The notes under the pieces: model-generated | Database searches by the model: none | What the model was told of the DNA's origin: nothing | What the model saw: the letters and a program-made list of their open reading frames with translations, nothing else | Position numbers and translations under genes: made by a program | NCBI RefSeq assembly: GCF_032341995.1 | Contig: NZ_CP135438.1 | Location: 1,302,001-1,366,000, forward strand | Source of the DNA: Domibacillus sp. DTU_2020_1001157_1_SI_ALB_TIR_016 | Lineage (GTDB): Bacteria; Bacillota; Bacilli; Bacillales; Domibacillaceae | Direction of reading: 5' to 3' | DNA: 64,000 nt | Part shown: one piece after another, positions 15,960-24,689 of the stretch | Layout: each line of letters opens with the position of its first letter | Position numbering within the stretch: position 1 is the stretch's first letter

Positions 15960-16682
15960 TTAAGAAGAAAGAGATAAAGCTTCGCTTTGCACACTTGCTT
16001 CGATATTGCGCAGCATGGAAAACAAAAACTTTTGGGAAGCCCGGCAGTTTTGCCAGGAAGACAGCATAGCTTGAGGGGATTGAATAAATGGGCCTTCTTT
16101 CAAAGAAGGATGCAGATGTTTTGCAATATATTGTACGCTTTCAGGCGTGAATTCTGGATGAAATTGAAGACCAAGCACCCGGTTGTTTACAGAAAACATC
16201 TGCCTTGTGCATGCCATGCTGCCAGCTAAGAGAACCGCTTTGTCCGGTAGTTCAAATGTATCTTGATGAAATTGAAAGAAAAACTCAGGGATCACAACAT
16301 CTCTCAAAAACGGATGCTTCCGGGCGTGTGGATGAAAAGCGACCGGCCACCAGCCTGCTTCACTATATGTGTGCTGCCGTACTTCTGCGCCAAGTGTTGA
16401 GGCGATAAGCTGGGCTCCCAGACAAATGCCAAGCACATGTTTCCCGCTGTCAATGACGTTTTTCAGCCATTGTTTTTCTGTTTTAAGCCATGGATACTTG
16501 TTTTCTTCATAGACAGACATGATGCCGCCGAGCAAAATGACTAAATCAAATTCAGAAGGGTCGGGGAGGTGTTCTCCTTTATGCAGCCGTGTAGATGTAA
16601 CCAGCTGATCGGTTTCTTCAAGCCATTGATGTATTGATCCTAGTCCAAGCAAATCCATATGTTCGATAATGTGTACTCTCAC
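15960..16682 (-). CDS. Class I glutamine amidotransferase-like protein
   Basis: About 240 residues. The triad is visible: nucleophile in HVLGICLGAQLIA (cysteine near residue 88), and VLGLQFHPEFTPE with the catalytic His and Glu near residue 170. The oxyanion segment LVILLGGIMSVYEENKYPWL is also present. Stand-alone proteins of this kind resemble GMP-synthase-type or gamma-glutamyl hydrolases; the acceptor is unknown. GTG 16682 is preferred since GTGAGGGCT supplies a site just before it; GTG 16691 is in frame. Confidence 0.82.
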   Translation of the reverse strand: MRVHIIEHMDLLGLGSIHQWLEETDQLVTSTRLHKGEHLPDPSEFDLVILLGGIMSVYEENKYPWLKTEKQWLKNVIDSGKHVLGICLGAQLIASTLGAEVRQHTYSEAGWWPVAFHPHARKHPFLRDVVIPEFFFQFHQDTFELPDKAVLLAGSMACTRQMFSVNNRVLGLQFHPEFTPESVQYIAKHLHPSLKEGPFIQSPQAMLSSWQNCRASQKFLFSMLRNIEASVQSEALSLSS

Positions 16683-16895
16683 AGCCCTCACCCCTTTTAT
16701 ATTTCTTTTTATTATAAGAATTTCAGGTGGAAAGAGGAAAGAAAGGGTTAGATTTTCTGACAGGATTCTTAAAAATAATTTTAAAACGAGAAAGTCAGAA
16801 AGGAACTAACTGAAAGAAACTTGAATTGGCTTATTACAATACCATTTTTATTGCATAATGATCTTCAGGAGCATATGTAACAAAAGCAGATTCTC

Positions 16896-16918
16896 TTTTT
16901 GGTTATATCAACCAAAAA
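16896..16918. promoter_or_regulatory. Inverted repeat upstream of the ABC ATPase gene
   Basis: TTTTTGGTT, five bases, AACCAAAAA. It could be an operator or a weak attenuator; about 110 bases before the ATPase start. Confidence 0.35.
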
Positions 16919-17026
16919 CTGGCAACGTGCACAAAAAATAAAACCGAAATTTCGTCACTTTGTTACATAACATATTTTCTGAAAATTTAATAAACTGAAA
17001 CTCATCAAGATTGAGGAGGTAATACT

Positions 17027-18160
17027 TTGGCAGAACTTAAACTAAATCACATTTATAAAGTGTATGATGGAGACGTTACAGCAGTACAAGATTTTAACTT
17101 AAGCATAAAAGATAAGGAATTTATTGTTTTTGTAGGGCCCTCAGGCTGTGGAAAATCTACAACACTGCGTATGATTGCTGGACTCGAAGACATTTCAAAA
17201 GGTGATTTTTTTATGGATAACAAAAGAGTAAATGATGTGGCGCCAAAAGATCGCGATATTGCTATGGTATTTCAAAATTATGCACTATATCCGCATATGA
17301 CAATTTACGATAACATGTCATTTGGTCTTAAGCTTCGTAAAACACCGAAAGCAGAAATCAAACGGCGTGTGGAGGAAGCTGCACGCATTCTTGGTCTTGA
17401 ACCGTATTTGGATCGAAAGCCTAAAGCTCTATCTGGAGGTCAAAGACAGCGTGTGGCGCTTGGACGCGCAATCGTTCGAGATGCAAAAGTGTTTTTGATG
17501 GATGAGCCGTTATCAAACCTGGATGCTAAACTTCGGGTTCAGATGCGGTCTGAAATTTCTAAGCTTCATCAAAAATTGCAGACAACCACAATTTATGTCA
17601 CTCACGACCAAACAGAAGCAATGACAATGGCAACCCGTTTAGTTGTAATGAAGGACGGGGTTATTCAGCAGGTTGGAACACCGAAAGAAGTCTATAATCG
17701 TCCAAACAATGTTTTTGTTGCAGGATTCATTGGATCGCCTGCCATGAACTTCTTTAAAGGAAAACTTGAGAAAGACTTTTTTGTGGTGGGTAATGTTCAA
17801 ATTAAGCTGCCTGATGAGAAGTCAAAACGCTTAAAAGCACTAGGCTACGCTAATAACGACATCATACTCGGTATACGGCCAGAAAGCATCTATACCAACC
17901 CCGATAAATCTCCCGCTGGCTCCGTTGTCGATGTAAAAATTGAAGTGGCAGAATTACTGGGTGCAGAAACACTTGTATACTCATCTATAGGAGGAACCAA
18001 CTTTGTTGCAAGATTAGGTGCAGACATAGCAGTAAAGGCTGGTGAAATTATGCCGTTAGTGCTTGATATGAAAAAAGTGTATTTTTTCGATTCTAGTAGT
18101 GAGGAGTGTATAGATTTAAAAACAGCTCATACACCTAACTTACTGGCAGAATCAATTTAA
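17027..18160 (+). CDS. MsmX/YurJ-type sugar ABC transporter ATPase
   Basis: A 377-residue ATPase: Walker A GPSGCGKST (about 39-47), Q-loop VFQNYALYPHMT, signature LSGGQRQRVALGRAI, Walker B VFLMDEPLSNLD, switch HDQTEA, then a C-terminal regulatory TOBE domain (about 240-370, ILGIRPESIY). It energises CUT1-type sugar importers and, as MsmX and YurJ/FrlP do in Bacillus subtilis, may serve several. Here it most likely serves the FrlONM importer encoded 1.5 kb downstream. TTG start with an ideal GAGGAGGT site. It is separated from frlB by 427 bases containing a promoter. Confidence 0.9.
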   Translation: MAELKLNHIYKVYDGDVTAVQDFNLSIKDKEFIVFVGPSGCGKSTTLRMIAGLEDISKGDFFMDNKRVNDVAPKDRDIAMVFQNYALYPHMTIYDNMSFGLKLRKTPKAEIKRRVEEAARILGLEPYLDRKPKALSGGQRQRVALGRAIVRDAKVFLMDEPLSNLDAKLRVQMRSEISKLHQKLQTTTIYVTHDQTEAMTMATRLVVMKDGVIQQVGTPKEVYNRPNNVFVAGFIGSPAMNFFKGKLEKDFFVVGNVQIKLPDEKSKRLKALGYANNDIILGIRPESIYTNPDKSPAGSVVDVKIEVAELLGAETLVYSSIGGTNFVARLGADIAVKAGEIMPLVLDMKKVYFFDSSSEECIDLKTAHTPNLLAESI

Positions 18161-18487
18161 AAGTGAAAGGAGAGAGACACTTAATGAAAAGACAGCGTTT
18201 CGGACTATGTACAGGCAGCCAGCTGACTTATAGTAGTTTCTTCTTCAGTTAGAAATAAAGCAAAATAATACTCAATTCAGGCAGAGAGAACACAGTGAGA
18301 TTATATAATAAATAATTTTTAGAAAATTTAAATAAATAGTAGACAAATTAATCATTCTCTTTTACTATAAAGGAGAAGTTACGGATTTAAAGATTTGGAT
18401 TATCGTTTTGTAGGGGGTGCTTGAAAAAGTTTAATAGAGGAGTTTCTTGCCGTATAATAAAGTTCCTTTATTTATATTCAAATTTAT
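18161..18487 (+). other. Intergenic region before frlB
   Basis: AAAGGAGAG and an ATG at 18184 open a 22-codon frame (MKRQRFGLCTGSQLTYSSFF) that ends at 18250 and may be the start of a deleted gene. Otherwise AT-rich with no clear structure. Confidence 0.3.
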
Positions 18488-18503
18488 GACGTCATATGAT
18501 GTA
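18488..18503. promoter_or_regulatory. Candidate FrlR operator 1
   Basis: GACGTCATATGATGTA, an inverted repeat of a GACRTCAT-type half-site; it lies within a longer TATGACGTCATATGATGT repeated 49 bases downstream. GntR/HutC proteins bind dyads of this size. Confidence 0.6.
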
Positions 18504-18536
18504 TACAAATTGTCTTATTTTTTTAACCTAATATAT

Positions 18537-18552
18537 GACGTCGTATGATGTC
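18537..18552. promoter_or_regulatory. Candidate FrlR operator 2
   Basis: GACGTCGTATGATGTC, the second copy, 36 bases before frlB and overlapping a TATATG -10-like box. The 49-base separation from copy 1 is about five helical turns. Confidence 0.6.
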
Positions 18553-18587
18553 CTAAAAATATCACTTACTCTAGGGGGAATAGATCA

Positions 18588-19589
18588 ATGCCAATTAACG
18601 TACCGAATTTAAATGAAAACGTAAAAACCATATTAAATGGATTGGAAAACCGTAATATTACTGATGTGTTTTTTGTAGCATGCGGTGGATCGCTTGCTGT
18701 GATGTATGCGAATAAATACTACCTTGATCGTTATTCTAGAGCTTTGAGAGCCAATTGCTATAATTCTGATGAATTTGTTTACCGCAATCCTGTTGCTTTA
18801 TCGGAACATTCTTTAGTGGTTTTATGCTCGCAAACCGGTACAACGAAGGAAACAGTAAGAGCAGCTGCTTTTGCTAAGAGTAAAGGGGCAATTACGGTAG
18901 GAATGACAGTCGATAAATTTTCTCCACTTGCCAAAGAGGTTGATTATATTCTTGAATACGAAGCATCCTATACGACTGGCATTCCTATTGATGCAGTAAA
19001 GAGTAATTATTCTGTGATGTACCAGTTAGATGCAGGTCTTGTAAAGCTCTTTGATGGTGTAGACCGGGTGTCTAAAACCGTTGAAAGTTTAATGAACCTT
19101 CAAACGGTGATTGATAAAGCCCAAGAGCAATACGACGAAATGGGAACTGATTTTGCCCATGCATTCAAAGATGAAAAAGTGATTTATACCATCTCAAGCG
19201 GCTTAAGTTATGGATCAGCCTACTCTTATGCTATTTGTGTACTGATGGAGATGCAGTGGATCCATTCCCAAGCAATTCATGCCGGTGAATTTTTCCATGG
19301 GCCATTTGAAGTGTTAGATGAAAGTGTACCATTTATTCTCTTAAAGGGGATTGACGAAACAAGACCTATAGAAGACAGAGCTCATGACTTTTTATCAAAA
19401 TACGGCGGCAAACTGATGGTTTTAGACGCCAATGAGATTGATTTTTTAGGAATCGATGAAGAGATGCGGGCATATGTAACGCCGCTAGTTTTCTTTGAGG
19501 TTCTATGGAAGTTTTCTTATAAACTGGCGGATCTCAGAAATCATCCAATGCTTGAAGGAAGAAGATACATGAAAAAGTTTGCTTACTAA
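18588..19589 (+). CDS. frlB: Fructosamine (fructoselysine) 6-phosphate deglycase
   Basis: A 333-residue protein with two SIS domains. The first (about 20-160) carries FFVACGGSLAVMYANKYYLD and LVVLCSQTGTTKETVRAA; the second holds YTISSGLSYGSAYSYAICVL and the GlmS/FrlB-type QAIHAGEFFHGPFEVLDE. FrlB cleaves phosphorylated Amadori products to glucose 6-phosphate and the free amine or amino acid, in the cytoplasm. First gene of the operon, with two GntR-type palindromes directly upstream. The start follows AGGGGGAA. Confidence 0.92.
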   Translation: MPINVPNLNENVKTILNGLENRNITDVFFVACGGSLAVMYANKYYLDRYSRALRANCYNSDEFVYRNPVALSEHSLVVLCSQTGTTKETVRAAAFAKSKGAITVGMTVDKFSPLAKEVDYILEYEASYTTGIPIDAVKSNYSVMYQLDAGLVKLFDGVDRVSKTVESLMNLQTVIDKAQEQYDEMGTDFAHAFKDEKVIYTISSGLSYGSAYSYAICVLMEMQWIHSQAIHAGEFFHGPFEVLDESVPFILLKGIDETRPIEDRAHDFLSKYGGKLMVLDANEIDFLGIDEEMRAYVTPLVFFEVLWKFSYKLADLRNHPMLEGRRYMKKFAY

Positions 19590-19638
19590 GCATCGGTTTA
19601 AACAGCTTGTATAACAGAGCAAGGGGGATGAGTGGTCA

Positions 19639-20928
19639 ATGAAAAAAGTTTTAGCTAGTTTGGTATCGATCTTGATGATAATCAGTATGTTGGCAGGGTG
19701 CTCCGCAGGCAGTTCTTCTGGAAACGGCTCAGGGCAAGAAGATGGCATTACATTAACCTTGCTGCATCGGTGGCCTAATGAACCCTTTAAAGGATACTTT
19801 GATGCTGCTATTGAAGAATTCAAAAAAGAAAATCCAGAAGTTAATTTTAATGTAATAAGTGTTCTGAACGAGGACTACAAACAAAAAATTAACGTTCAAT
19901 TAAGCAGTGATACACCACCAGATATTTTCTTTACATGGGCAGGTGAATATGGAGACAAATTCATCCGTGACGGAAAAGCCCTGGATATTACAAAATACAT
20001 GCAAGAAGATGGGGAATGGAAAGAGACAATTATTCCTTCTGCTTTAAAACCATTTACTTCAGAAGAGAAAATTTACGGTGCACCTGTGCTGATGGACGTT
20101 CGAATGATGGCCTACAATAAAGACATTTTTAAAGAACTGAATCTGACTCCGCCTAAGACGTGGGATGAATTTATCAAAGTGTTAAAAGTGATCAAGAAAA
20201 CTGAAACGACTCCTCTTGGCTTAGGAAACAAAGCTCCATGGAATGGCGGTTTGTATGTTACAAGTTTAAATCAGCGGATGGTAGCGCCGGAAGTATTAGC
20301 AGCTGACAATAACCGGGCTACTGGAGAGTTTACAGACCCAGGATATGTGGAAGCGCTTAAAAAATTGCAAGAACTAGTTCCTTATATGAATGAGGATCCA
20401 AATGCATTAAGCCGCGAAGAAGAAAGAAGTTTATTTGTAAATGGCCAAATTGCGATTATGCCATTGCATACGATTGAATTCCCTTACGTTAAAGATGCTC
20501 CGTTTGAATGGGGAACGTTTAATTTCCCAACGATTGAAGACGGCAAGGGGAAAGAAGCAGTGGTAACAGGAGCTCCCGAAGGATTTATGGTTTCATCCGA
20601 AACGAAACATCCAGAAATGGCAGCTAAGTTTCTAAAGTTTTTAACGTCTAAAGAAATGGCAGAGAAGTGGGTAGAGACAACAGACGTAATCAGTACAACA
20701 AAAGGAGCAGTCAATGAGAACAACTCTTCTCCAATTATGTTGGATGTAACAAAAGAGGTAGAAGAATCAGACGAGATGGTAATCTGGCTTGATACAGCTC
20801 TCGAAGGAAAAGTGTTCCAGCCTTACTTGTCTGGTATTCAGGAATTGCTGAATGAAGAAAAAACGCCAAAAGAAGTTATGAAAGAAGTACAAAGCGCCGC
20901 CAAGGAAGTCCGAGAAGCAGCAAAATAA
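19639..20928 (+). CDS. frlO: Fructosamine-binding lipoprotein
   Basis: A 429-residue CUT1-family extracellular solute-binding protein. Lipobox SMLAGC ends the signal at about residue 21, so it is anchored outside the membrane by a lipidated cysteine. Mature domain begins ITLTLLHRWPNEPFKGYF; PPDIFFTWAGEYGDKFI and the C-terminal AAKFLKFLTSKEMAEKWV are typical of the family. It captures fructosamines for the FrlN/FrlM pore. A terminator-like hairpin after it probably sets a high binding-protein to permease ratio. Confidence 0.9.
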   Translation: MKKVLASLVSILMIISMLAGCSAGSSSGNGSGQEDGITLTLLHRWPNEPFKGYFDAAIEEFKKENPEVNFNVISVLNEDYKQKINVQLSSDTPPDIFFTWAGEYGDKFIRDGKALDITKYMQEDGEWKETIIPSALKPFTSEEKIYGAPVLMDVRMMAYNKDIFKELNLTPPKTWDEFIKVLKVIKKTETTPLGLGNKAPWNGGLYVTSLNQRMVAPEVLAADNNRATGEFTDPGYVEALKKLQELVPYMNEDPNALSREEERSLFVNGQIAIMPLHTIEFPYVKDAPFEWGTFNFPTIEDGKGKEAVVTGAPEGFMVSSETKHPEMAAKFLKFLTSKEMAEKWVETTDVISTTKGAVNENNSSPIMLDVTKEVEESDEMVIWLDTALEGKVFQPYLSGIQELLNEEKTPKEVMKEVQSAAKEVREAAK

Positions 20929-20938
20929 TAGAAATAAA

Positions 20939-20975
20939 AGGTGCAGCGGTCCGCGGCATGCTGCTGCACTTTTAT
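20939..20975 (+). terminator. Partial terminator between frlO and frlN
   Basis: GTGCAGC...GCTGCAC stem and TTTTATTATT. Such hairpins after binding-protein genes lower expression of the permeases or stabilise the upstream mRNA. Confidence 0.7.
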
Positions 20976-21003
20976 TATTATAAAAGGGAGGTATAAGGTA
21001 AAA

Positions 21004-21882
21004 ATGAAGACAAATCCGGCAGTCCCTTACTTGTTTGTGACCCCTGGTCTTCTGATTGTCTGCTTGTTTATTTACTATCCTGTAATCGATAATCTTCAAT
21101 CCAGTTTTTATAGCTGGAATTCCTTTTCACCAAACCGAGAGTTTCTGGGGATTGCTAACTATACAAGAATCTTTGAGGATACAGTTTTTCAAACTGCATT
21201 AAAAAACAATTTAATTCACGCCTGTATTTCTCTGATCATTCAAGTGTTTGGAGGATTGGTTATTGCCGCTGTTTTAGAAGATACGATTTTCAGAAAAGTG
21301 GCTCCGCTTCTTCGTACCGTGTATTTTATTCCAGTTCTCATTTCTATCACGGTCATCGGCCTACTCTTTTCATTTATTTATAATCCGCAAATAGGGCTGT
21401 TAAATAAGTTTTTAGAAGTGATTGGCCTGGGCGAATTGGCAACAGGGTGGCTTGGAAACAGTGATACAGCTTTTTATGCGGTCGTTGCGATGGGCCAATG
21501 GATTGGAACGGGATATATTGCTATGTTATATATTGTGGCTATGCAAAAAATTCCTGGTGAGTTGTATGAAGCGGCAAAAATGGATGGGGCAAATAAAATT
21601 CAAACCTTTTTCAATGTAACCGTTCCACAGGTTAAGGAAATGACTTTTGTAGCCGTTATTTTCACGCTGAGTCAGTCTATGCTGACTTTTGCCGATGTGT
21701 ATGTTTTAACACAGGGGGGTCCCGGAAATTCTTCGCAAGTCTTAAGCACTTATCTTTATGATAAGGCTTTTGTGGATAATGAAATGGGCTATGCTTCAAC
21801 GATTGCAAACGTTATTTTTGCGATTTCAATTATCTTTTATATCACTCAATCCAAAATTCTTAAAACGGGCAAAGGAGATTGA
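21004..21882 (+). CDS. frlN: Fructosamine ABC permease
   Basis: About 292 residues with six membrane helices. Opening MKTNPAVPYLFVTPGLLIVC; the ATPase-contact EAA loop reads YEAAKMDGANKIQTFFNVTV, as in MalF-like sugar permeases. It forms the pore with FrlM. ATG 21004 has a GGGAGG site; the frame extends upstream without a better start. It overlaps the ribosome site of frlM. Confidence 0.9.
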   Translation: MKTNPAVPYLFVTPGLLIVCLFIYYPVIDNLQSSFYSWNSFSPNREFLGIANYTRIFEDTVFQTALKNNLIHACISLIIQVFGGLVIAAVLEDTIFRKVAPLLRTVYFIPVLISITVIGLLFSFIYNPQIGLLNKFLEVIGLGELATGWLGNSDTAFYAVVAMGQWIGTGYIAMLYIVAMQKIPGELYEAAKMDGANKIQTFFNVTVPQVKEMTFVAVIFTLSQSMLTFADVYVLTQGGPGNSSQVLSTYLYDKAFVDNEMGYASTIANVIFAISIIFYITQSKILKTGKGD

Positions 21883-21884
21883 AG

Positions 21885-22787
21885 ATGGCAAATAAACTGG
21901 TTCAATATAATGTCGTCGGAAAAAAAGAAACGGTCAGAAGCCTTACGAAAAGCGGCAAAAAAAGCTGGCTTTCCTGGTCAGGTATTGCCATTACTTCAGC
22001 TCTGTTGCTGCTTTACTTTTTAGCGGTAGCTTACCCTTTATTTTGGATGGTCATTAATTCGTTTAAAGAAACAAACGAGATCTTTCGCAGCAGCTGGGCG
22101 CTCCCTTCAAAATGGATGTTTTCCAATTATCAAGAAGCATGGGCTACAGGTGTATCAAAATTCTTTTTAAACAGTGTATTCGTAACCGTTATGACTGTTC
22201 TATTTACTGTTATTCTCAGTGCACTTTGTGCATTCGGTCTAGCAAGGTTTGAATTCAAAGGAAAGCTGATCATCTTAGGGCTTTTGACTGCTGGTTTAAT
22301 GTTTCCTCCACAGGTAAGCTTAATCCCGCTCTATAAATTAGTTCAGCTGATGGGGATTTATGATACACATTGGGCATTGATCATTCCTTATGTTGCGTTT
22401 AGAATTTCGCTGATCATGCTTCTTATTCGATCTTTCTTTCTTCAAATTCCGAAAGAGCTGGAAGAAGCGGCTTATTTAGAAGGGTGCTCCATATTTGGCG
22501 TGTTTTTTAGAATTTATCTACCGCTGAGCAAACCTATTTTGGTTACTTCGATGCTTTTGACAGCGTATTGGGCATGGAACGAATTTTTATTTGCCAACTT
22601 GTTTATTGACAGTGATGCACAAAAAACGATTACAGCAGGACTGCTGGCATTCCGTGATGCACTTTATACAAACTGGGGTGTTTTAATGGCTGGACTGGTT
22701 ATTTCTTCTCTTCCGCTGATTATTTTATTTTTGTTTATCCAAAAATCTTTTGTTCGCGGGCTTGCAGACGGCGGTGTGAAAGGATAA
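21885..22787 (+). CDS. frlM: Fructosamine ABC permease
   Basis: About 300 residues, six helices, MalG-like: EAA loop EEAAYLEGCSIFGVFFRIYL. C-terminal FVRGLADGGVKG is typical. The start at ATG 21885 is preferred since AAAGGAG ends eight bases before; the upstream TTG at 21879 is too close to that site. Starts three bases after the frlN stop. Confidence 0.9.
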   Translation: MANKLVQYNVVGKKETVRSLTKSGKKSWLSWSGIAITSALLLLYFLAVAYPLFWMVINSFKETNEIFRSSWALPSKWMFSNYQEAWATGVSKFFLNSVFVTVMTVLFTVILSALCAFGLARFEFKGKLIILGLLTAGLMFPPQVSLIPLYKLVQLMGIYDTHWALIIPYVAFRISLIMLLIRSFFLQIPKELEEAAYLEGCSIFGVFFRIYLPLSKPILVTSMLLTAYWAWNEFLFANLFIDSDAQKTITAGLLAFRDALYTNWGVLMAGLVISSLPLIILFLFIQKSFVRGLADGGVKG

Positions 22788-22832
22788 TCCGGCTTACAGA
22801 TTGGACAGTTTACAAGACAAGGAGATTCTATT

Positions 22833-23660
22833 ATGAAGATATTAGGTATTGGGGATGGAGTAGTTGACTACTATCAAGAACAGGCACTGTATTATCCCGG
22901 GGGAAGTGTCGTAAATGTAGCCGTTTTTGCTAAACAAAATGGAGCTGAACAAGCTGGCTACATGGGGATTTTAGGAACGGATCAAGAAGGGGACCATATT
23001 CTTCATTCTTTAGAAAAAGAAAAGGTAAATACTGAACGGGTCAGACGGGTACATGGCGTGACCGGAAAAGCCGTTGTCACATTGGATGAAGAAGGGGACC
23101 GAGTATTTGTCGGTACAAATAAAGACAAGAGAGTTCAATCGCTGGTTTCCCTTCGCCTGAATCAAGACGACCTAAGCTATATTGATCAGTACGATTTAGT
23201 TCATGCTACGATCAGTATCAATCATGGCATTGAAGAAGAATTGCCCAAAATAAGCAGCAAAATGATTTCTTTTGATTTTTCTACAAAGGAATACTGGACA
23301 GAAGAGTACGTGAAAAAGGTTTCTCCTTATTTAGATTTTGCTTTTTTTTCAGGCAGTGATTTAACAGTTGTTGAAATTCACCAGCTGATTCAACAAGTCC
23401 ATGCGTTAGGCGTGAAAGTGGTCGGCGTCACAAGAGGAGCACAGCCGGTCATTTTTTCAGAAGACGGAATGATTTTTACTCAATCACCCCTTGAAGTTGA
23501 AGCAGTCGATACGATGGGAGCTGGGGATTCATTCATCGCTTCCTTTTTAATGTCCTATACTCAATCAAAAGACATGGGGGCGGCCCTTCGAACAGCGTCC
23601 GAGTTTGCTTCAAAAGTATGCGGGCACTATGGTGCTTTCGGATACGGAGCAAAAAAATAA
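22833..23660 (+). CDS. frlD: Fructosamine (fructoselysine) 6-kinase
   Basis: A 275-residue PfkB/ribokinase-family sugar kinase. N-terminal YYPGGSVVNVAVFAKQNGAE with the GG substrate hinge; C-terminal VDTMGAGDSFIASFL with the catalytic Asp of GAGDS. FrlD phosphorylates imported Amadori compounds at C6 of the sugar for FrlB. The order frlB-O-N-M-D matches Bacillus subtilis. Start follows AAGGAG. Confidence 0.92.
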   Translation: MKILGIGDGVVDYYQEQALYYPGGSVVNVAVFAKQNGAEQAGYMGILGTDQEGDHILHSLEKEKVNTERVRRVHGVTGKAVVTLDEEGDRVFVGTNKDKRVQSLVSLRLNQDDLSYIDQYDLVHATISINHGIEEELPKISSKMISFDFSTKEYWTEEYVKKVSPYLDFAFFSGSDLTVVEIHQLIQQVHALGVKVVGVTRGAQPVIFSEDGMIFTQSPLEVEAVDTMGAGDSFIASFLMSYTQSKDMGAALRTASEFASKVCGHYGAFGYGAKK

Positions 23661-23680
23661 AGGGAAGAGGGAACGGAGAA

Positions 23681-24511
23681 ATGAATTTTGCAAACATGAA
23701 CCTGGCCTACCAGCGGTATCCCATTGATTATTTTTTAGACTCTACCGTTCAGCTTGACCTGCAGGCAATTGAACTTTGGGGAGGGGAGCCGCACTTACAT
23801 GTGGAAAAGGTAACGGCTTCAGAAGTTCAGTCCCTTTTTAAAAAAATTAAATCAAGAAATTTAGAAATCATATGCTTTACACCGGAGCAGTGCAGCTACC
23901 CGGTCAACTTAGCGGCTCCAGACAATGAAACACGAAAAAGCAGCATCCGCTACTTTGAAAAAAGTTTAGCGATTACAGATTCCCTGGAGTGTCCATATCT
24001 TCTGATTTCAGCTGGATACGGTTTTTTTAACGAACCTGAAGAAAATGCTTGGAAAAGAGCCCGAGATTCTATTTATCAGATCGCCCAATTAGCGGAAAAG
24101 AAAGGAATCACTTTGCTGTTAGAACCCTTTTTTTATCCTTATTCAAATGTAGTCATCAATGCAAGAACAGCAAAACGAATGCTGGCGGAAATAAAAAACC
24201 CCTTTTTAAAGGTGATGATCGATATACCATGTATGATAGTTGCTGGCGATACGATTGAAGATTATAACACCTTATTTGCGGATGATTTGGTACATATTCA
24301 TTTTGTTGATGGACAATGGAACAATTCTTCCCACCTTGCTTTAGGAAAAGGGGAATTTCCTTTAGGTTCATTGAAAGAAAGCTTGGAGAATATAGGGTAT
24401 AATGGGTATTTAACCTTGGAAGTCTTCGGAAACCAATATAATGCGGATCCTGAAAAATGCGTGCAGGCCAGTTTGGACTATGCAAGGAAAAAGTGGGGCA
24501 GTGTAAATTGA
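23681..24511 (+). CDS. frlC: FrlC-like epimerase (sugar phosphate isomerase/epimerase)
   Basis: About 276 residues forming an AP-endonuclease-2-like TIM barrel. Segments NLAYQRYPIDYFLD, LQAIELWGGEPHLH, ICFTPEQCSYPVN, LLLEPFFYPYSNVV, HIHFVDGQW and LTLEVFG give metal-binding Glu, Asp and His positions and follow the E. coli FrlC pattern, which interconverts psicoselysine and fructoselysine. So the operon may also use C3-epimeric Amadori products. This gene is not part of the Bacillus subtilis frl operon as I know it. ATG 23681 with GGAG is preferred; the frame is open upstream into frlD. Confidence 0.8.
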   Translation: MNFANMNLAYQRYPIDYFLDSTVQLDLQAIELWGGEPHLHVEKVTASEVQSLFKKIKSRNLEIICFTPEQCSYPVNLAAPDNETRKSSIRYFEKSLAITDSLECPYLLISAGYGFFNEPEENAWKRARDSIYQIAQLAEKKGITLLLEPFFYPYSNVVINARTAKRMLAEIKNPFLKVMIDIPCMIVAGDTIEDYNTLFADDLVHIHFVDGQWNNSSHLALGKGEFPLGSLKESLENIGYNGYLTLEVFGNQYNADPEKCVQASLDYARKKWGSVN

Positions 24512-24560
24512 TGGACAGGAATTTAGGAAGTCTTTATGATTAAATTGAAAGGGGTTGCTC

Positions 24561-24689
24561 ATGATGCGGATTTCTAATCGTGCTGTTAAAATGCTTATTT
24601 CAAGTAGGAATGATAACACTATTGTATCGTCTAGAAGATTAAAGAGAGCTAACCCCAAAGGCTCTTTGACAGTTGAGGTTGTAATATGA
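24561..24689 (+). CDS. 42-residue ORF overlapping the frlR start
   Basis: ATG 24561 follows GAAAGGGG and the frame ends in ATGA, where its TGA overlaps the frlR ATG by the usual four bases. Sequence begins MMRISNRAVKMLISSRNDNT and is basic, without a membrane segment. The overlap suggests translational coupling: ribosomes finishing here restart on frlR, which itself has no clear ribosome site. It may be a regulatory leader peptide or a small protein. No family recognised. Confidence 0.5.
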   Translation: MMRISNRAVKMLISSRNDNTIVSSRRLKRANPKGSLTVEVVI

